DNA from: Cephalotus follicularis
Lineage: Eukaryota > Streptophyta > Magnoliopsida > Oxalidales > Cephalotaceae
Reading direction: 5' to 3'
Assembly (NCBI GenBank): GCA_001972305.1
Contig: BDDD01002058.1
Coordinates: forward strand, 1 to 64,000
DNA length: 64,000 bases
Of this stretch, positions 1 through 10,861 are shown one piece after another. The translations under genes were made by a program, and so were the position numbers. The notes under the pieces were generated by a model, which was not told the DNA's origin, searched no databases, and saw only the letters and a list, made by a program, of their open reading frames with translations. Numbering within the stretch: the first letter of the stretch is position 1; the number at the start of each line of letters is the position of its first letter.

Positions 1-241
1 TGATCCCTTATTGTTACATGGTCGTAGTGGAACCAGTTAAAATGAACCTATGTTAATTTCAGTTTATGACATTTGGATTATGTTTTATGTTTAAGGTTTC
101 CGATATGATCAGTTTTTATATGTTTTAGTTAAGCTTTAAACCATCACGTTTTTAAATAAAGATGAATTTTTCAATATGATATGATATGTTTAGATCAGTT
201 ATATGCACCTGTGACGACTCCCACGTCTCGGGGGTGTTACA
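1..241 (+). repeat. 3' end of a gypsy-type LTR (element begins off-window)
   Basis: The segment ends in a terminus like those of the other gypsy LTRs here (CTCGGGGGTGTTACA). The next base begins sequence that matches the middle of another LTR (5766 onward). This is what one expects if an element or solo LTR, mostly left of the window, inserted into the 5' LTR of G1. It resembles but does not equal the G1 LTR end at 1940-2214, so it is a different subfamily. No coding sequence. Confidence 0.7.
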
Positions 242-2214
242 TTATCATTCTTGGGTTATCCAACTTATTTGAAATAAACCCAGTTTTATAAGTATGCTCC
301 TTTGGATTTTATGAACTTTGTTATGTTTCGGGTTTTGACACGTTCTGGAACTAAAGTCGGTTTTGACATTTTTACGAAATTAAATTTTCTGACTTCATAT
401 ATGCTCATTTCTGAGTTGTTTATGAAATGCTATGTGATCATCTCTTTTATGGTGAATTAAAATGAGTTGATTTCTGATTGTGAAAATGTTCGGATTTCTT
501 CGTTTTGGGTCATTATCCTCCGATTTTATTGAAATGAATTCAGATATGTTTTCCGTATGGATTCTTCGTTTTGACTATTATGTTTCGATATGATTCAAAT
601 AAAATCCGTTTTATTACTTTGTGAATATAGTTAAAGATTACTGGTTTTATTTTTGGATATGAGCATGACTTTCACTATCGAGAGTATGTTAAATGGGCAT
701 GACTTTCCCTATCGAAAGTATGCTGATTTTATGAAATGATATGTATATGTTTTGAAGTATGTTAAATGGGCATGACTTTCCCTATCGAAAGTATGCTGAT
801 TTTATGAAATGATATGTATATGTTTTGAATTGGTTTTGGAGTAAACCAATATATGAAATGATTTTGATAAATCATTATTTTCAAAATTCTAAGCTTTGAT
901 ATGGTGATATACTGAGCTTTTATAACCACCTATGGGGGTACCATAGGCATGCTGTGAGCCTGGCACGGGGGCATGACACTTTCCGTAACGGTGTGATTGG
1001 TTTACGGCGTCTCTCTGTGATATCCGTAGATCGGATTTGGGATAGAGGCGTATGGATCGATCCTAGTTATGTGTTTTTGGGATATGTTATGATATGGGGA
1101 TTGTATGTGTAGTGCCGTACATTGCAATTCTATTTGGCAATGTGGAATTAGCTACTCCCTTGCTACTATGTGTTTCTGATATGTTTTGGTGCTCAGTTAT
1201 GGAACCTATATTTTGGGAAAGATATGCTTTATGTTTTCAAAGTATGAAACTTATGTTTTGAAAGGTTTCGTGTATGTTTTGAAAGTTATGGAACCTATGT
1301 TTTAGAAAGGTATGCTTTACGTTATCAAAGCTATGAACTTGGTTTATATGTTTTGCCGTGGGCATTTACAAGTATGTTCAAACTGATTTATTGCTTAAGA
1401 TTTCTGTTTTGAGTTAACTTTGAAATCTTACGGCTTTTATCGTTATCGTTTACTGTTTATTTTGTTTTGTTCCGAATTCAGTTTGTTTCGTACTGTTCAG
1501 AAACTGTTTTTCTTTGGTTTCGCAAAATGTTCTACTATGTTTCGTAAAGTGTTTCGTTTCATAAAATGCTTTGTATCGTATTGTGTTTGTTTCAGATACT
1601 GTATCAAGCATGATATGGTTTTATTTCAGATACTGTTTCATTTTGGTAAACTGCTTTGTTTCGAATACAGTTTTGTTTCGTTCTGTTATGATTCGTAACT
1701 GATCTGTTATGATTCGTAACTATTCTGTTTTGATTCGTATTTGTTTTGATTCGTATTTATGTTGTTTCGTAATTGATTTGTTTCATAAACTGTTTGTAAA
1801 CTGTTTTATGATTCTATATCCGTACTGAGGTTTGCTCAGCCGCGTTTTTGTTTTCCATGCGAAAGGTTTTCAGGGACAGCATGGGCAAGTGTGATGAGAG
1901 AGTTACCCTATGTCAGAGGATCATCTAGGAGTTTGATCCGGATATGTTTTTAGTGGTGTTATGTTCATATATAGGCCAGTTATCTAAACAGTATGATGAT
2001 TTTTGGATTATGACATTTTGGGTTATGATAAAGTTTTCAGATTATGTTTCAGATTCAGTTTATGTTTCATGATGATACATGTTTTCAGACTTTTTAGAAC
2101 CACCACGTATTGATGATGATTAAGATTAAGATCTTGATATGTTTTAGCTCAGTTTTGTGTGACACACCGATCCCGAATCGGGAGTGATCCCGGTTCCGAA
2201 TCGAGGGTGTTACA
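242..2214 (+). repeat. G1 5' LTR, missing its first part
   Basis: It ends in GAGGGTGTTACA just before the primer site. From 242 it aligns with the 3' LTR from about 5766. A 73-bp unit is repeated in tandem (683-755 and 756-828). A short hairpin-like block, ACTGAGGTTTGCTCAGC, lies at 1824-1840; its counterpart occurs in Z. The region 1200-1800 is rich in degenerate TATGTTTTG and TGTTTCGTAA repeats. No coding sequence. Confidence 0.8.
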
Positions 2215-2218
2215 GTTA

Positions 2219-2231
2219 TGGTATCAGAGAA
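2219..2231 (+). other. G1 primer-binding site (initiator-Met tRNA type)
   Basis: TGGTATCAGAGAA follows the LTR end by four bases. The first eleven bases match the standard plant initiator-Met primer-site core TGGTATCAGAGC; the last core base is changed. Confidence 0.8.
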
Positions 2232-2387
2232 TAGTTTTTCTTTCCTTAGAAGACCTATCTAGGTTTGACCTGTGAGATGGGTAGACATTTGGGTTAGGGC
2301 TATTCCTTAAGAGTGGTTTCGATATGTCCTTTGTATTCAAGTTTTCTGCCTCTGTTTGTTTTTCTCCGTTTCGGTTTTGTTTCTTTG

Positions 2388-2450
2388 ATGACACGAAGAG
2401 TCCGAAGACTACGGAATGTTAATCCGGAGGCTGACTTAGCTGTTTCATAA
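2388..2450 (+). pseudogene. Possible remnant of the gag start in G1
   Basis: An ATG about 170 bp after the primer site opens a short basic peptide beginning MTRRVRRLRN, closed by TAA after 20 codons; a second in-frame stop follows soon after. The position and basic start resemble the gag start of Z (MVRTRN, about 170 bp after its primer site). No gag domain follows, because the sequence turns into degenerate repeats. This is inference from position and composition only. Confidence 0.35.
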
Positions 2451-2489
2451 GAGGATGCACGGTATGAGCCAACTGTATAGCGATTAAAA

Positions 2490-2880
2490 GACTGAACGAA
2501 CGAGCCGTAATGCTAAGCGATCGATCGAATGGGCCGAAAAGCATAAGTGTTGTCTGAATAGCTTCCGTCTCGAACAGTGGTTGATCGAGATAGAATATGA
2601 ATGGTCTTTGTGAATTGATAGTGTTTGGATGGCTAGTGTATCGTTATCGATCGCATCGTATCGTTAAGGACTATTATTGAACAGATCGTGATCGTAAGGA
2701 CCATTGTTGAACGGATAGTGATCGTGTGACCCGTTATCGAACGAACAGGATCGAATGGATCGTTATTGATCAGACAGTGATCGTAAGGGTCGTTACTGAA
2801 CGGTTAATGATCGGATGGACTGTTATTGAATGGATGGGCATTGCATGGATGATCGAAATAGTTTGTGAATGAACAGACAT
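2490..2880 (+). repeat. Degenerate GATCG-rich tandem repeats in the G1 internal region
   Basis: Units of roughly 45-55 bp repeat imperfectly around GTGATCGTAAGGACCRTT and TATTGAACGGAT. They replace what should be gag coding sequence. Spacing and sequence differ from the phased TCGA palindromes elsewhere in the window. Confidence 0.6.
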
Positions 2881-4040
2881 GACTGTTAACAACTTATATA
2901 TGCTGATATGGGATAGTATATGTATTTAGTCAACCCCTCGATGTCAACTACATATGGAGTTTACCTCTAGATTCCTAGTGGAGTGCTACATGGCTATGAA
3001 TCATAAACGGATATGGATTGTATATGGACATGGACCGCAAACGGATATGAAATGTAATAGATATAGCACGGTCATGGATTTATATGGATAAAAGGCTTTG
3101 GATGATGACATATGGTGGAGTTACTAATGGCAGGTTATGTTATGGCTTATATAGATATGATATGGCATTGTTCACATATTTTATGCTAGATATGCATCTC
3201 ACATGATCGATTTTATATATATCTGCTACACCTCTGCACACATTTATTGCTTATGATAATGGTTATGGATTTGTTTATATGATTTGTAAAGAGTGCCTTT
3301 TGTTTATAAACTAAACTGTATAGATTTATGAGACTTGTTATGTATAAGAGGTAACTTAAGAGATATGTTTATTCAGTTATCGACCTGCCGACATGTGGCA
3401 GTGCTTATGATATGTGTGTTGATGTATTGGATATGCCTAAGTTCATACTTGAGAGATTGGAATAATGATTCGGATTTAAATTGTGGTTTACTGAGGGCGG
3501 AGCCCATTTATAACTGATTGTTCGTCCTTCAGGAGTGTGAATATAAATTGTGTTTTCTTTACAGGGGGCATATGTCCGATAAACGAATACTACATGCCCA
3601 ATTGTTGGGAGATTATAAGAGTTAGAATGTACTCAATTGATTATTTCAGTGACATGATTATCTTTTGGATGCTTATGATATTATTGGATATGATTAAGCC
3701 AATCTTTGAGAGTATTGAAAGGATTGTACTTCGCGTGTAAATGGTATTTTTGATTTAGTTGTGATGTAGTCTGGTGTGGGTTGAACCCCAGCGTATAGAT
3801 TGTGATGAGATATGAGATTTGATCTCCAAACATATAAACTGTGGTTTATCAGGTGGCATGGAGTCCGATAAACGAATACATCATGCCCGATTTTCGAGAA
3901 ATTCTAAGAGTATGGTTGTAATGGTTATCCATACTGTTTTTACATGTGGTTTGAGGTTTCCGTTGATATGATATGGTATGTTCCGTTGGGTTAATCTGTT
4001 TGCTTCAGGTTAGTAGCTGTTTAGATTTCGGGACGAAATC
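2881..4040 (+). other. Non-coding remainder of the G1 internal region
   Basis: AT-rich sequence without a long reading frame. A block around 3482-3630 recurs diverged at 3841-3920; both copies share CGATAAACGAATAC and nearby CATGCCC. No retroelement protein motif is visible. The small open frames here have no recognisable content. Confidence 0.6.
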
Positions 4041-4059
4041 TTTTTAAGGGGGGTGGAGT
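4041..4059 (+). other. G1 polypurine tract
   Basis: TTTTTAAGGGGGGTGGAGT lies directly before the 3' LTR start TGTAATATCC and after TTTCGGGACGAAATC. The latter is the typical end of plant gypsy coding regions and also occurs in Y (16560 region, minus strand). It would prime plus-strand DNA synthesis. Confidence 0.85.
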
Positions 4060-6248
4060 TGTAATATCCTGTTTTTCCGTATAGAATTTTTGGGCTTTTC
4101 GATTTGTTTCGTGTGGGCTGCAGTTTGTTTTTCGGTTTGTGGACTGTCCGTTTTTCGGTTTGTTTTGCTTTTGGCTAGGCTAAGCGGGTTTTAGTCTTAG
4201 CCAATGAGTTTTGATATTATGTCCATGATTTGATAAAATAATTTTTTGGCTTTTTATTTTTTTGTATTAAAACCCATTTTCAGCATTTTTAACAAAAGAA
4301 AACCCTTTTAGCATTTTTAGAAGTCAAAAACCCAATTTTGTGTTAAAACTTGTTTCTCTCCCTCTCTCTCTCTCTCTCTCTCCCGACCATCTATCTCTCT
4401 CTCCCGTTCTCTCTCCTCCTCTCACCTGCTGCCGTCACCGTCAGTGCCGATATGGCACCGGTCGAACCCCCATGACGCCCTGAGTCCACCGGTCCCAACC
4501 CCTGCACCGACAGACGTCTCCACCGGCGTGCGCGATGACTTCTCTCTCCCGGACCTGTTTGGCGTCGTTTCTCCCTCTCCGGTGATCGGCACGACAAACC
4601 AGTCACATATTTGGCATCCTGACGATGAGATGAAGCGAACCCGACCGACCTCGACCACTGACGACGTCGAAAAAGCATATCGGCGCAATGACAAGCCGCG
4701 AATAAAGGCGTTCGTTCCGGCCAAACGCGGCGGATTCACGGAAAACGTGCCCCAGATATGGAATCACCGGCCTCAAACGGTCCAAATCGGCCCCTGTTGG
4801 TGACTGACTGGCGACGCGTGACAGACACGCGGTGGCCAGCGGTGGCGCGTGAGCCCACGCGCCGGCGACCCTCCGGCGAGAAATTTTTTTGGACAGTTTC
4901 CGACTCCGCTCTTCTCATAGGTGTGATCCGCTCCAGTTCCGCGATGTGATTATTGCTCTGTGCTCCGTTTCGACTGCTTTCCGTAAACTCTGAACCTTAC
5001 TCCGTTACATTCTGTTTTCAATTGAATTATGTATTTATGTAATCGTTTTATGATATTATGAGCTGAACTAGTATTATGATTCATAATTGGAAGAATTGGA
5101 CAAATTGGACTTAGCTTAGTGGATTCGAAATTATGTTTAGATGAGACTTCTACGAATTGGACTTAATAAACCTATTATTATGTTATATGGTCATGATTAG
5201 TGTATAATGACCCATGAGTTGAGGTCTGATGTTATTTCAAGTCCTTATGAGAACGATTTTGTTTCTGTTAGATGTTTGCAACAACCGATGAGCGGTTTAG
5301 AGAAGTCTTGATATATGTTCTCATGGTTATTTTTGGTGATCGCATGAGGTATGGATCTTCGTTCTTTGATACACTCTGGTGATTTTATTAAAATAAATCA
5401 GTTATGTGTTTTTGGTGAAAATGTACGGATTTACGTTTCTTTGATACCCTCCTATCTGTTTTCACTGTGACAAATAAAAGATAGTTTTACTTTACGAATG
5501 ATGTATGGATCATTCTTTCTTTGACGCTCTTATCGATTTTATTTGAGTAAAGTCAATTTTACTGTTTAATGATTATGTACGGATTTCTATCATTCCTTGG
5601 CTATCTGATGATCGAACTAAAATCAGTTTTATGTTATGTTCTCATTTTATAGACTTCGTTATGTTTTATGATATGTTTCAGAAATAAAGTACGGATGCTT
5701 TCGTTCTTTGGCTATCTTTCTGATTTGATCGTAATAAATTCAGTTTCTGTTTTGGAAGTACTAATTTTATCGTGCTTGGGTTATCGAACTTATTTGAAAT
5801 AAACCCAGTTTTATAAGTATGCTCCTTTGGATTTTATGAACTTTGTTATGTTTCGGGTTTTGACACGTTCTGGAACTAAACTCGGTTTTGACATTTTTAC
5901 GAAATTAAATGTTCTGACTTTATATATGCTCATTTATGAGTTTTTTATGAAATGCTATGTGATCATCTCTTTTATGGTGAATTAAAATGAGTTGATTTCT
6001 GATTGTGAAAATGTTCGAATTTCTTCGTTTTGGGTCATTATCCTCCGATTTTATTGAAATGAATTCAGATATGTTTTCCGTATGGATTCTTTGTTTTGAC
6101 TATTATGTTTCGATATGATTCGAATAAAATCCGTTTTATTACTTTGTGAATATGGTTAAAGATTACTGGTTTTATTTTTGGATATGAGCATGACTTTCAC
6201 TATCGAGAGTATGTTAAATGGGCATGACTTTCCCTATCGAAAGTATGC
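4060..6248 (+). repeat. G1 3' LTR, truncated at its 3' side
   Basis: It starts TGTAATATCCTG after the polypurine tract. A CT microsatellite (about 4356-4382) is followed by a GC-rich tract (about 4422-4930), then AT-rich sequence that aligns with the 5' LTR from about 5766. It stops at 6248 inside the repeated GAAAGTATGCTG, where copia integrase sequence begins. The overlapping short frames in the GC-rich tract lie on both strands and match nothing I know, so I read it as LTR leader sequence, not a captured gene. Confidence 0.8.
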
Positions 6249-8308
6249 TGCCAAAGTATTTTTGGGCCGAAGCCACAAACACCGCATGCTATATTTTAAA
6301 TAGAACATCAATAAGGCCTATTCTCAAAAAGACTCCATACGAGTTATGGAAGGAGAGAAAGCCTAGCATTAGCTACTTTCGTGCCTTCGGATGTAAATGT
6401 TTCATTCACAACAACGGAAAAGACCAACTTGGTAAGTTTGACTCCAAAGCGGACGAAGGTATATTTCCTGGCTACTCCCTCTCTAGTAAAGCTTATAGAT
6501 GTTTCAATAAGCGTACTTTATTAGTAGAAGAATCTATGCATGTTATTTTTGATGAGTTGCATGATTCAAGTTCACATGTGCATGATAGTATAGATTTTCA
6601 TGGACCATCGGAGGACCTAGATATAGAACCTAAGGAAAATTACAAAAAAGAACTTATGGACAAGACTTATAAGGTAGTTAGAGACCACCCACATGAGGCT
6701 ATCATAGGTGACATTCAACAAGGCATTAGAACTAGATCTAGAGCAAACACTTGTAACTATGTTGCATTCCTATCTCACCTAGAACCCAAAAACTTTGTAG
6801 AAGCGGAAAAAGATGAATATTGGATTTTAGCTATGCAAGAAGAGCTAAACCAATTTGATACAAACAAAGTTTGGTTTTTGGTACCTAGACCAAAGGACCA
6901 TTCGGTTATAGGAACCAAATGGGTTTTTAGAAACAAGATGGATGATCAAGGAACCATTATTAGAAATAAGGTTAGACTAGTTGCCCAAGGCTATTCACAA
7001 GAAGAAGGAATAGACTATGACGAGACTTATGCCCCGGTTGCTAGACTAGAATCCATTCGCTTGTTGCTTGCATTTGCATGTTTTAATAATTTCAAATTAT
7101 ATCAAATGGATGTAAAAAGCGCATTTTTAAATGGTTTTATTAAAGAAGAGGTATATGTTGAACAACCTCAAGGTTTTGAGGACCCTCACTTTCCAAATCA
7201 TGTTTTCAAGTTAAATAAGGCTTTATATGGACTCAAACAAGCCCCTCGTGCTTGGTATGAGCGATTGACAAAATTTTTAATTGAAAACGATTTTAAATGT
7301 GGAATTGTTGATATCACTCTTTTTACAAAATTCAAAGGTAATGATTTACTTGTTGTTCAAATTTATGTTGATGATATTATCTTTGGATCTACTAATGACT
7401 CTTTATGCAAGGAATTTTCAAATACAATGAAAGCTGAATTTCAAATGAGTTTAATGGGAGAGCTCAACTATTTTCTTGGACTACAAGTCACACAAAACAT
7501 AGATGGGATCTTCATCAACCAAACAAAATATACAAAGGATATACTCAAGAAGTTTGGGATGGAGAATGCTAAAACGAGCAAGACACCTATGAGTACCTCT
7601 ACAAAGCTTGACAAAAATGAACAAGGTAAATGTATCGATCAAAAGCTTTATAGAAGTATGATAGGTTCTTTATTGTACTTAACCGCAAGTAGACCCGATA
7701 TTTTGTTTAATGTGTGTTTGTGTACCCGTTTTCAATCCAATCCTAAAGAATCCCATTTATTTGCTGTGGAAAGGATTTTTAAATATCTTGCATACACTCC
7801 TACATTAGGTTTATGGTATTCCTGAGACTCTAGCTTTGATTTACATTCATACTCGGATGCCGACTTTGGTGGTTATAAAGTAGACCGCAAGAGCACTAGT
7901 GGCTCATGCCAATACCTAGGAAGCATGCTAGTCTCTTGGTTTAGTAAGAAGCAAAATTCAGTAGCTTTATCTACCAATGAAGTTGAGTATATTACAGTAG
8001 GTAGTTGTTGTGCTCAAATTCTTTGGCAAAAGCAACAATTAGTTGATTATGGTATATGTGTTAAGGATGTATCTATCAAATGTGATAACACTAGTAGCAT
8101 TTGCCTTGCTAAGAACCCAGTCCATCATTCTAGGACAAAGCATATTGACATTAGATGCCATTTCTTAAAAGAACATGTAGAATGTGGTGACATTGTTTTA
8201 GAGTATATTCCCACCGAAAAACAAGTGGCGGATATTTTCACCAAACCTTTAGATGAGAATTATTTTTCTAAGTTTAGAAGAGAATTAGGTTTATGTGAGC
8301 TTGAATGA
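6249..8308 (+). pseudogene. P pol fragment: integrase C-terminus, reverse transcriptase, RNase H
   Basis: The reading frame continues from the G1 LTR into copia pol at the integrase motif PKYFWAEATNTACYILNR. Next come GCKCFIHNN, the linker, and the RT domain with GTKWVFRNK, MDVKSAFLNG, YGLKQAPRAWY and the catalytic YVDD (7364-7375). RNase H follows with DADFGG and TKHIDIRCHF, and the protein ends at 8308. The only interruption is a TGA at 7823-7825 after GLWYS, where relatives have Arg; the frame resumes unchanged. The same TGA occurs in M. The protein would copy element RNA into DNA inside virus-like particles; here it lacks protease and the integrase core. Confidence 0.9.
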
Positions 8309-8397
8309 TGTTTATTATGTTTGAATGATATGATTGATTGAATGCATATTTGTTATTGTTCTGTTTTTGGCTTGATTTTCTGCTCTGCTTTACAAAA

Positions 8398-8685
8398 GAG
8401 TCGACTTCTTTTCTGGAAATTCTATGCTTTACAAAATAAAGTCGACTTCTTTTCTGAAATTTTTTTTTGCCTTATGAAAATCACGTCGATCCTTTTTGAA
8501 AAACGTTGATCTCTTTGAAACACGTCGACTCCTTTTCAAATGCGTCGATGCTTTTCAAAACGCAACGTTTTCTGTATCGATTTCTTCCGTTCATTTAAAA
8601 GAACGTGTCGACTTCTTTTTAATCACGTCAACGTCTTTTACTCAGAAATCGACTTCTTCATAAAATCGTCGACCTCATGTTCATT
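8398..8685 (+). repeat. Phased TCGA-palindrome array between pol and the post-pol gene of P
   Basis: Repeated units such as CACGTCGACTCCTTTTCAAA, GTCGACTTCTTTTCTG and GCGTCGATGCTTTTC fill the spacer. TCGA or TTGA cores at 8486, 8506, 8525 and 8545 are 19-20 bp apart, the spacing seen in the LTR arrays. M has a counterpart at the same place (27930-28195). Confidence 0.7.
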
Positions 8686-8880
8686 TCTCACCTTACCCCC
8701 ATTTCTGAGTTTTCAAAAAATTTCTACACTCTTTGTTTTTCTGTCAAAAATCGTTCTATTAGGTCGTAAACCACTCTCTAATTCCTTCTCCATCTTCAAA
8801 AACAGTTTTCATTTCATCCAAATCATCTGTTTTTATCATTCTCTGTGTCTTTCCATTGTGAATGCCAACTGTTTGTAAAA

Positions 8881-10206
8881 ATGGTTAGATCAAAGTTTGC
8901 TGCCAAAAAGAAGGGTGCTTCATCTTCTCAGCCACCGAAATCTGCTAAAAAGCAGAGGCTTGAGATTAGAGAACCTTCCCCTGATCCTGCTCTCCAATCG
9001 GATTCCAAATCCGAAGAGCAAGCCCCTGTCCCATTGAGAAATATTGTTTTTGTGGACAAAAGAGTCATGGGAGGCAGAAATATCGACTTGGATTTCTGTT
9101 CCTCCGAGTTTTCGTTTGTTTCCTGGTTAGATAATCTCCATCTCCTCCATCTTGTTCAAATTTCTGAGCCTTTTTACATCAAATTGGTCAAGGAATTTTA
9201 TTCTAACCTTAGGATGGTTTCTAGCCCCAATGAGGAATTTGCATTGTCCTCATCTGTTAAAGGGGAGAGAATTTATCTAAATGCTAGGATTCTAGCATCC
9301 ATTCTACACATTCCACATACCGGTTTATATGTCTTTGAACACAAAAAATGGCCGGAGGTTGAGGGTTTTCACCCTAACCAAATTTTGTCTATTTTATACC
9401 CAAATGATCCAAATGTTCATCCTAATATGGCACTGACCACCAATAGATTGTCAGTGGACCATAGGCTTCTCCACCATCTTATTGTGCATCAAATTCTACC
9501 CACCGGTGGAGGGTATGCAAAATTGTCTAGGATGCAAGTCTTTCTCATGTGGTGCATCCTTTCCAAAATTGAGTTTTATTTTCCTCTCCTCATGCACAAG
9601 ACTATGGTTAGAGCATTCTCACAACAGAAATCAGTTCTACCATTTGGCTCCATTCTTACCAAAGTCTTCCAACATTGTCATATTCGGCTAGAAGGAGAGA
9701 TAACAACCAAATTGAAGAAAGAAGACACGTACAACAAGAGTACTTTGAATCGGATGGGGTGGAAGAAACAGGAAGGGATTTGGACCTATTGCCCCAAAGT
9801 GGATCAAGGGCCAAGGATTGCTATTGAAGAACAAGAAGAGAATCCTCATTGGGAAGCTCAAGGTGAAGCTGCTCCTGCTCAGGCTCAAGCTCAAAGCTCC
9901 TCATCCACCACTGATTATGATAGGGTGATGGAGTTCATGCGTTCTCAATTTGCTTCCATGCAAGCCTCGCTTGAAAATAAATTTGAGCAAGTCAACACGC
10001 GACTCACTAGATTGGAGAACGATCATAAAATACTTCATTCCGACTACGAAAATGTTCATGACACCATCTACTACGATCTAAAAGTCGTTAAGAGGTGTCT
10101 AAAAAGAATGGAACGAAAGCTTGTCGATTCCAAGACTATTGATCGTTGCGAAGAGACTTCGGGCGATGAATCCGATTCCGATGCTTCTCCTCCTGCTGAT
10201 GCCTGA
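8881..10206 (+). CDS. Post-pol ORF of P (putative plant transposon protein-like, coiled-coil end), intact
   Basis: This open frame encodes 441 residues from MVRSKFAAKKKG to a TGA at 10204-10206. An in-frame ATG 12 codons upstream (8845) is an alternative; I chose 8881 because the M homolog also aligns best from an equivalent Met (MTKTK). Basic N-terminus, then IREPSPDPALQSD, then a conserved core (VDKRV, SWLDNLHLL, FYIKLVKEFYSNLR, RILASILHIPHTGLY, LLHHLIVHQILPTGGGYAK) resembling the 'putative plant transposon protein' domain found in retroelement-linked ORFs. The C-terminal third has heptad-like coiled coil (MEFMRSQFASMQASLENKF, then TRLENDHKI) and an acidic tail. I see no signal peptide or membrane segment. 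It occupies the place of the Sirevirus envelope-like gene. Function unknown. Confidence 0.8.
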   Translation: MVRSKFAAKKKGASSSQPPKSAKKQRLEIREPSPDPALQSDSKSEEQAPVPLRNIVFVDKRVMGGRNIDLDFCSSEFSFVSWLDNLHLLHLVQISEPFYIKLVKEFYSNLRMVSSPNEEFALSSSVKGERIYLNARILASILHIPHTGLYVFEHKKWPEVEGFHPNQILSILYPNDPNVHPNMALTTNRLSVDHRLLHHLIVHQILPTGGGYAKLSRMQVFLMWCILSKIEFYFPLLMHKTMVRAFSQQKSVLPFGSILTKVFQHCHIRLEGEITTKLKKEDTYNKSTLNRMGWKKQEGIWTYCPKVDQGPRIAIEEQEENPHWEAQGEAAPAQAQAQSSSSTTDYDRVMEFMRSQFASMQASLENKFEQVNTRLTRLENDHKILHSDYENVHDTIYYDLKVVKRCLKRMERKLVDSKTIDRCEETSGDESDSDASPPADA

Positions 10207-10861
10207 TCTTGTTGTTGTTTTCTGTTTTGTTTCTTGCTGCTAGTTTTGTTTTCATTTGTGTTGTAATGAAACTAAGTGTGTATGTATTGTTTTGTAAGAC
10301 AATGTTTTGTTAATGAATTTATGATATTAATGAAATGTTTATGTGTTTATGAAATTGTGTTTATGAGATGATGTTTATACAGTTTTATGAATTGTGTTTA
10401 TGATTGTATGAATGAGTTATTTAATTTATGATATAATTGTGTTGAATGAATTATTGCCGATAATTATGTTCATTGCCGATATTTTGATATTTTTATGCAT
10501 AATGCCTATATTCACTCTCTTTACCCTTGCTTTTATTAAGGGGGAGCTAATGATTTCTGCCTTTTGTAGAACTTTTTGATGCTATACAAAAAAGGGGGAG
10601 AAATGCTAATGGCTCAAAAGAAAATGGGGAGAAATATGTTATGCTTGGGAAGAAATGCTAACACTTGATTTTGGGAGAAAAGGCTCAATATGAGAGATTA
10701 AGACTAAGACTCATAACTCAGTGCTTATTTGATATTGCATGAACATTACAATGCTTACATTATAATTTGTCTCTATTGGTATTCACTTATATTTTTAAAT
10801 TGGTATTAATTTAATTTATGCCTTTTGAGTAAATTTTTGTCATCATCAAAAAGAGGGAGAT
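10207..10861 (+). other. P 3' untranslated region with repeated polypurine tracts
   Basis: Four purine tracts lie between the post-pol gene and the LTR: AAGGGGGAG near 10540, AAAAAAGGGGGAGAAATG near 10587, AAATGGGGAGAAAT near 10623, and AAAAAGAGGGAGATT just before the LTR, preceded by CATCATC. Several polypurine tracts are a reported feature of Sireviruses; the last is the functional position. The rest is AT-rich with TTTATGA repeats. Confidence 0.8.

Larger units (their letters stand above)
242..6248 (+). mobile_element. G1: gutted Ty3/gypsy-type LTR element, both LTRs truncated
   Basis: Two matching LTR segments (242-724 against about 5766-6248) flank a short internal region (2215-4059) with a Met-tRNA primer site at its left end and a polypurine tract at its right end, so this is one element on the + strand. 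The internal part is only about 1.85 kb and has no recognisable protease, reverse transcriptase or integrase, so the element is non-autonomous or heavily deleted. The 5' LTR lacks its first part, cut by the insertion ending at 241. The 3' LTR is cut at 6248, where copia pol sequence begins. The complete LTR would be about 3.7 kb. Confidence 0.8.

Noticed and set aside
1420..3740. Small + strand frames in the G1 LTR and interior
   Set aside because: Low-complexity Phe/Cys/Arg- or Ile/Met-rich peptides in AT-rich repeats; no domain and no counterpart in a related element.
4391..4949. Several overlapping open frames in a GC-rich tract as a host gene or captured exon
   Set aside because: Frames overlap on both strands with no recognisable domain. 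The tract lies inside the G1 LTR after a CT microsatellite, and W has a similar GC-rich tract in its LTR.
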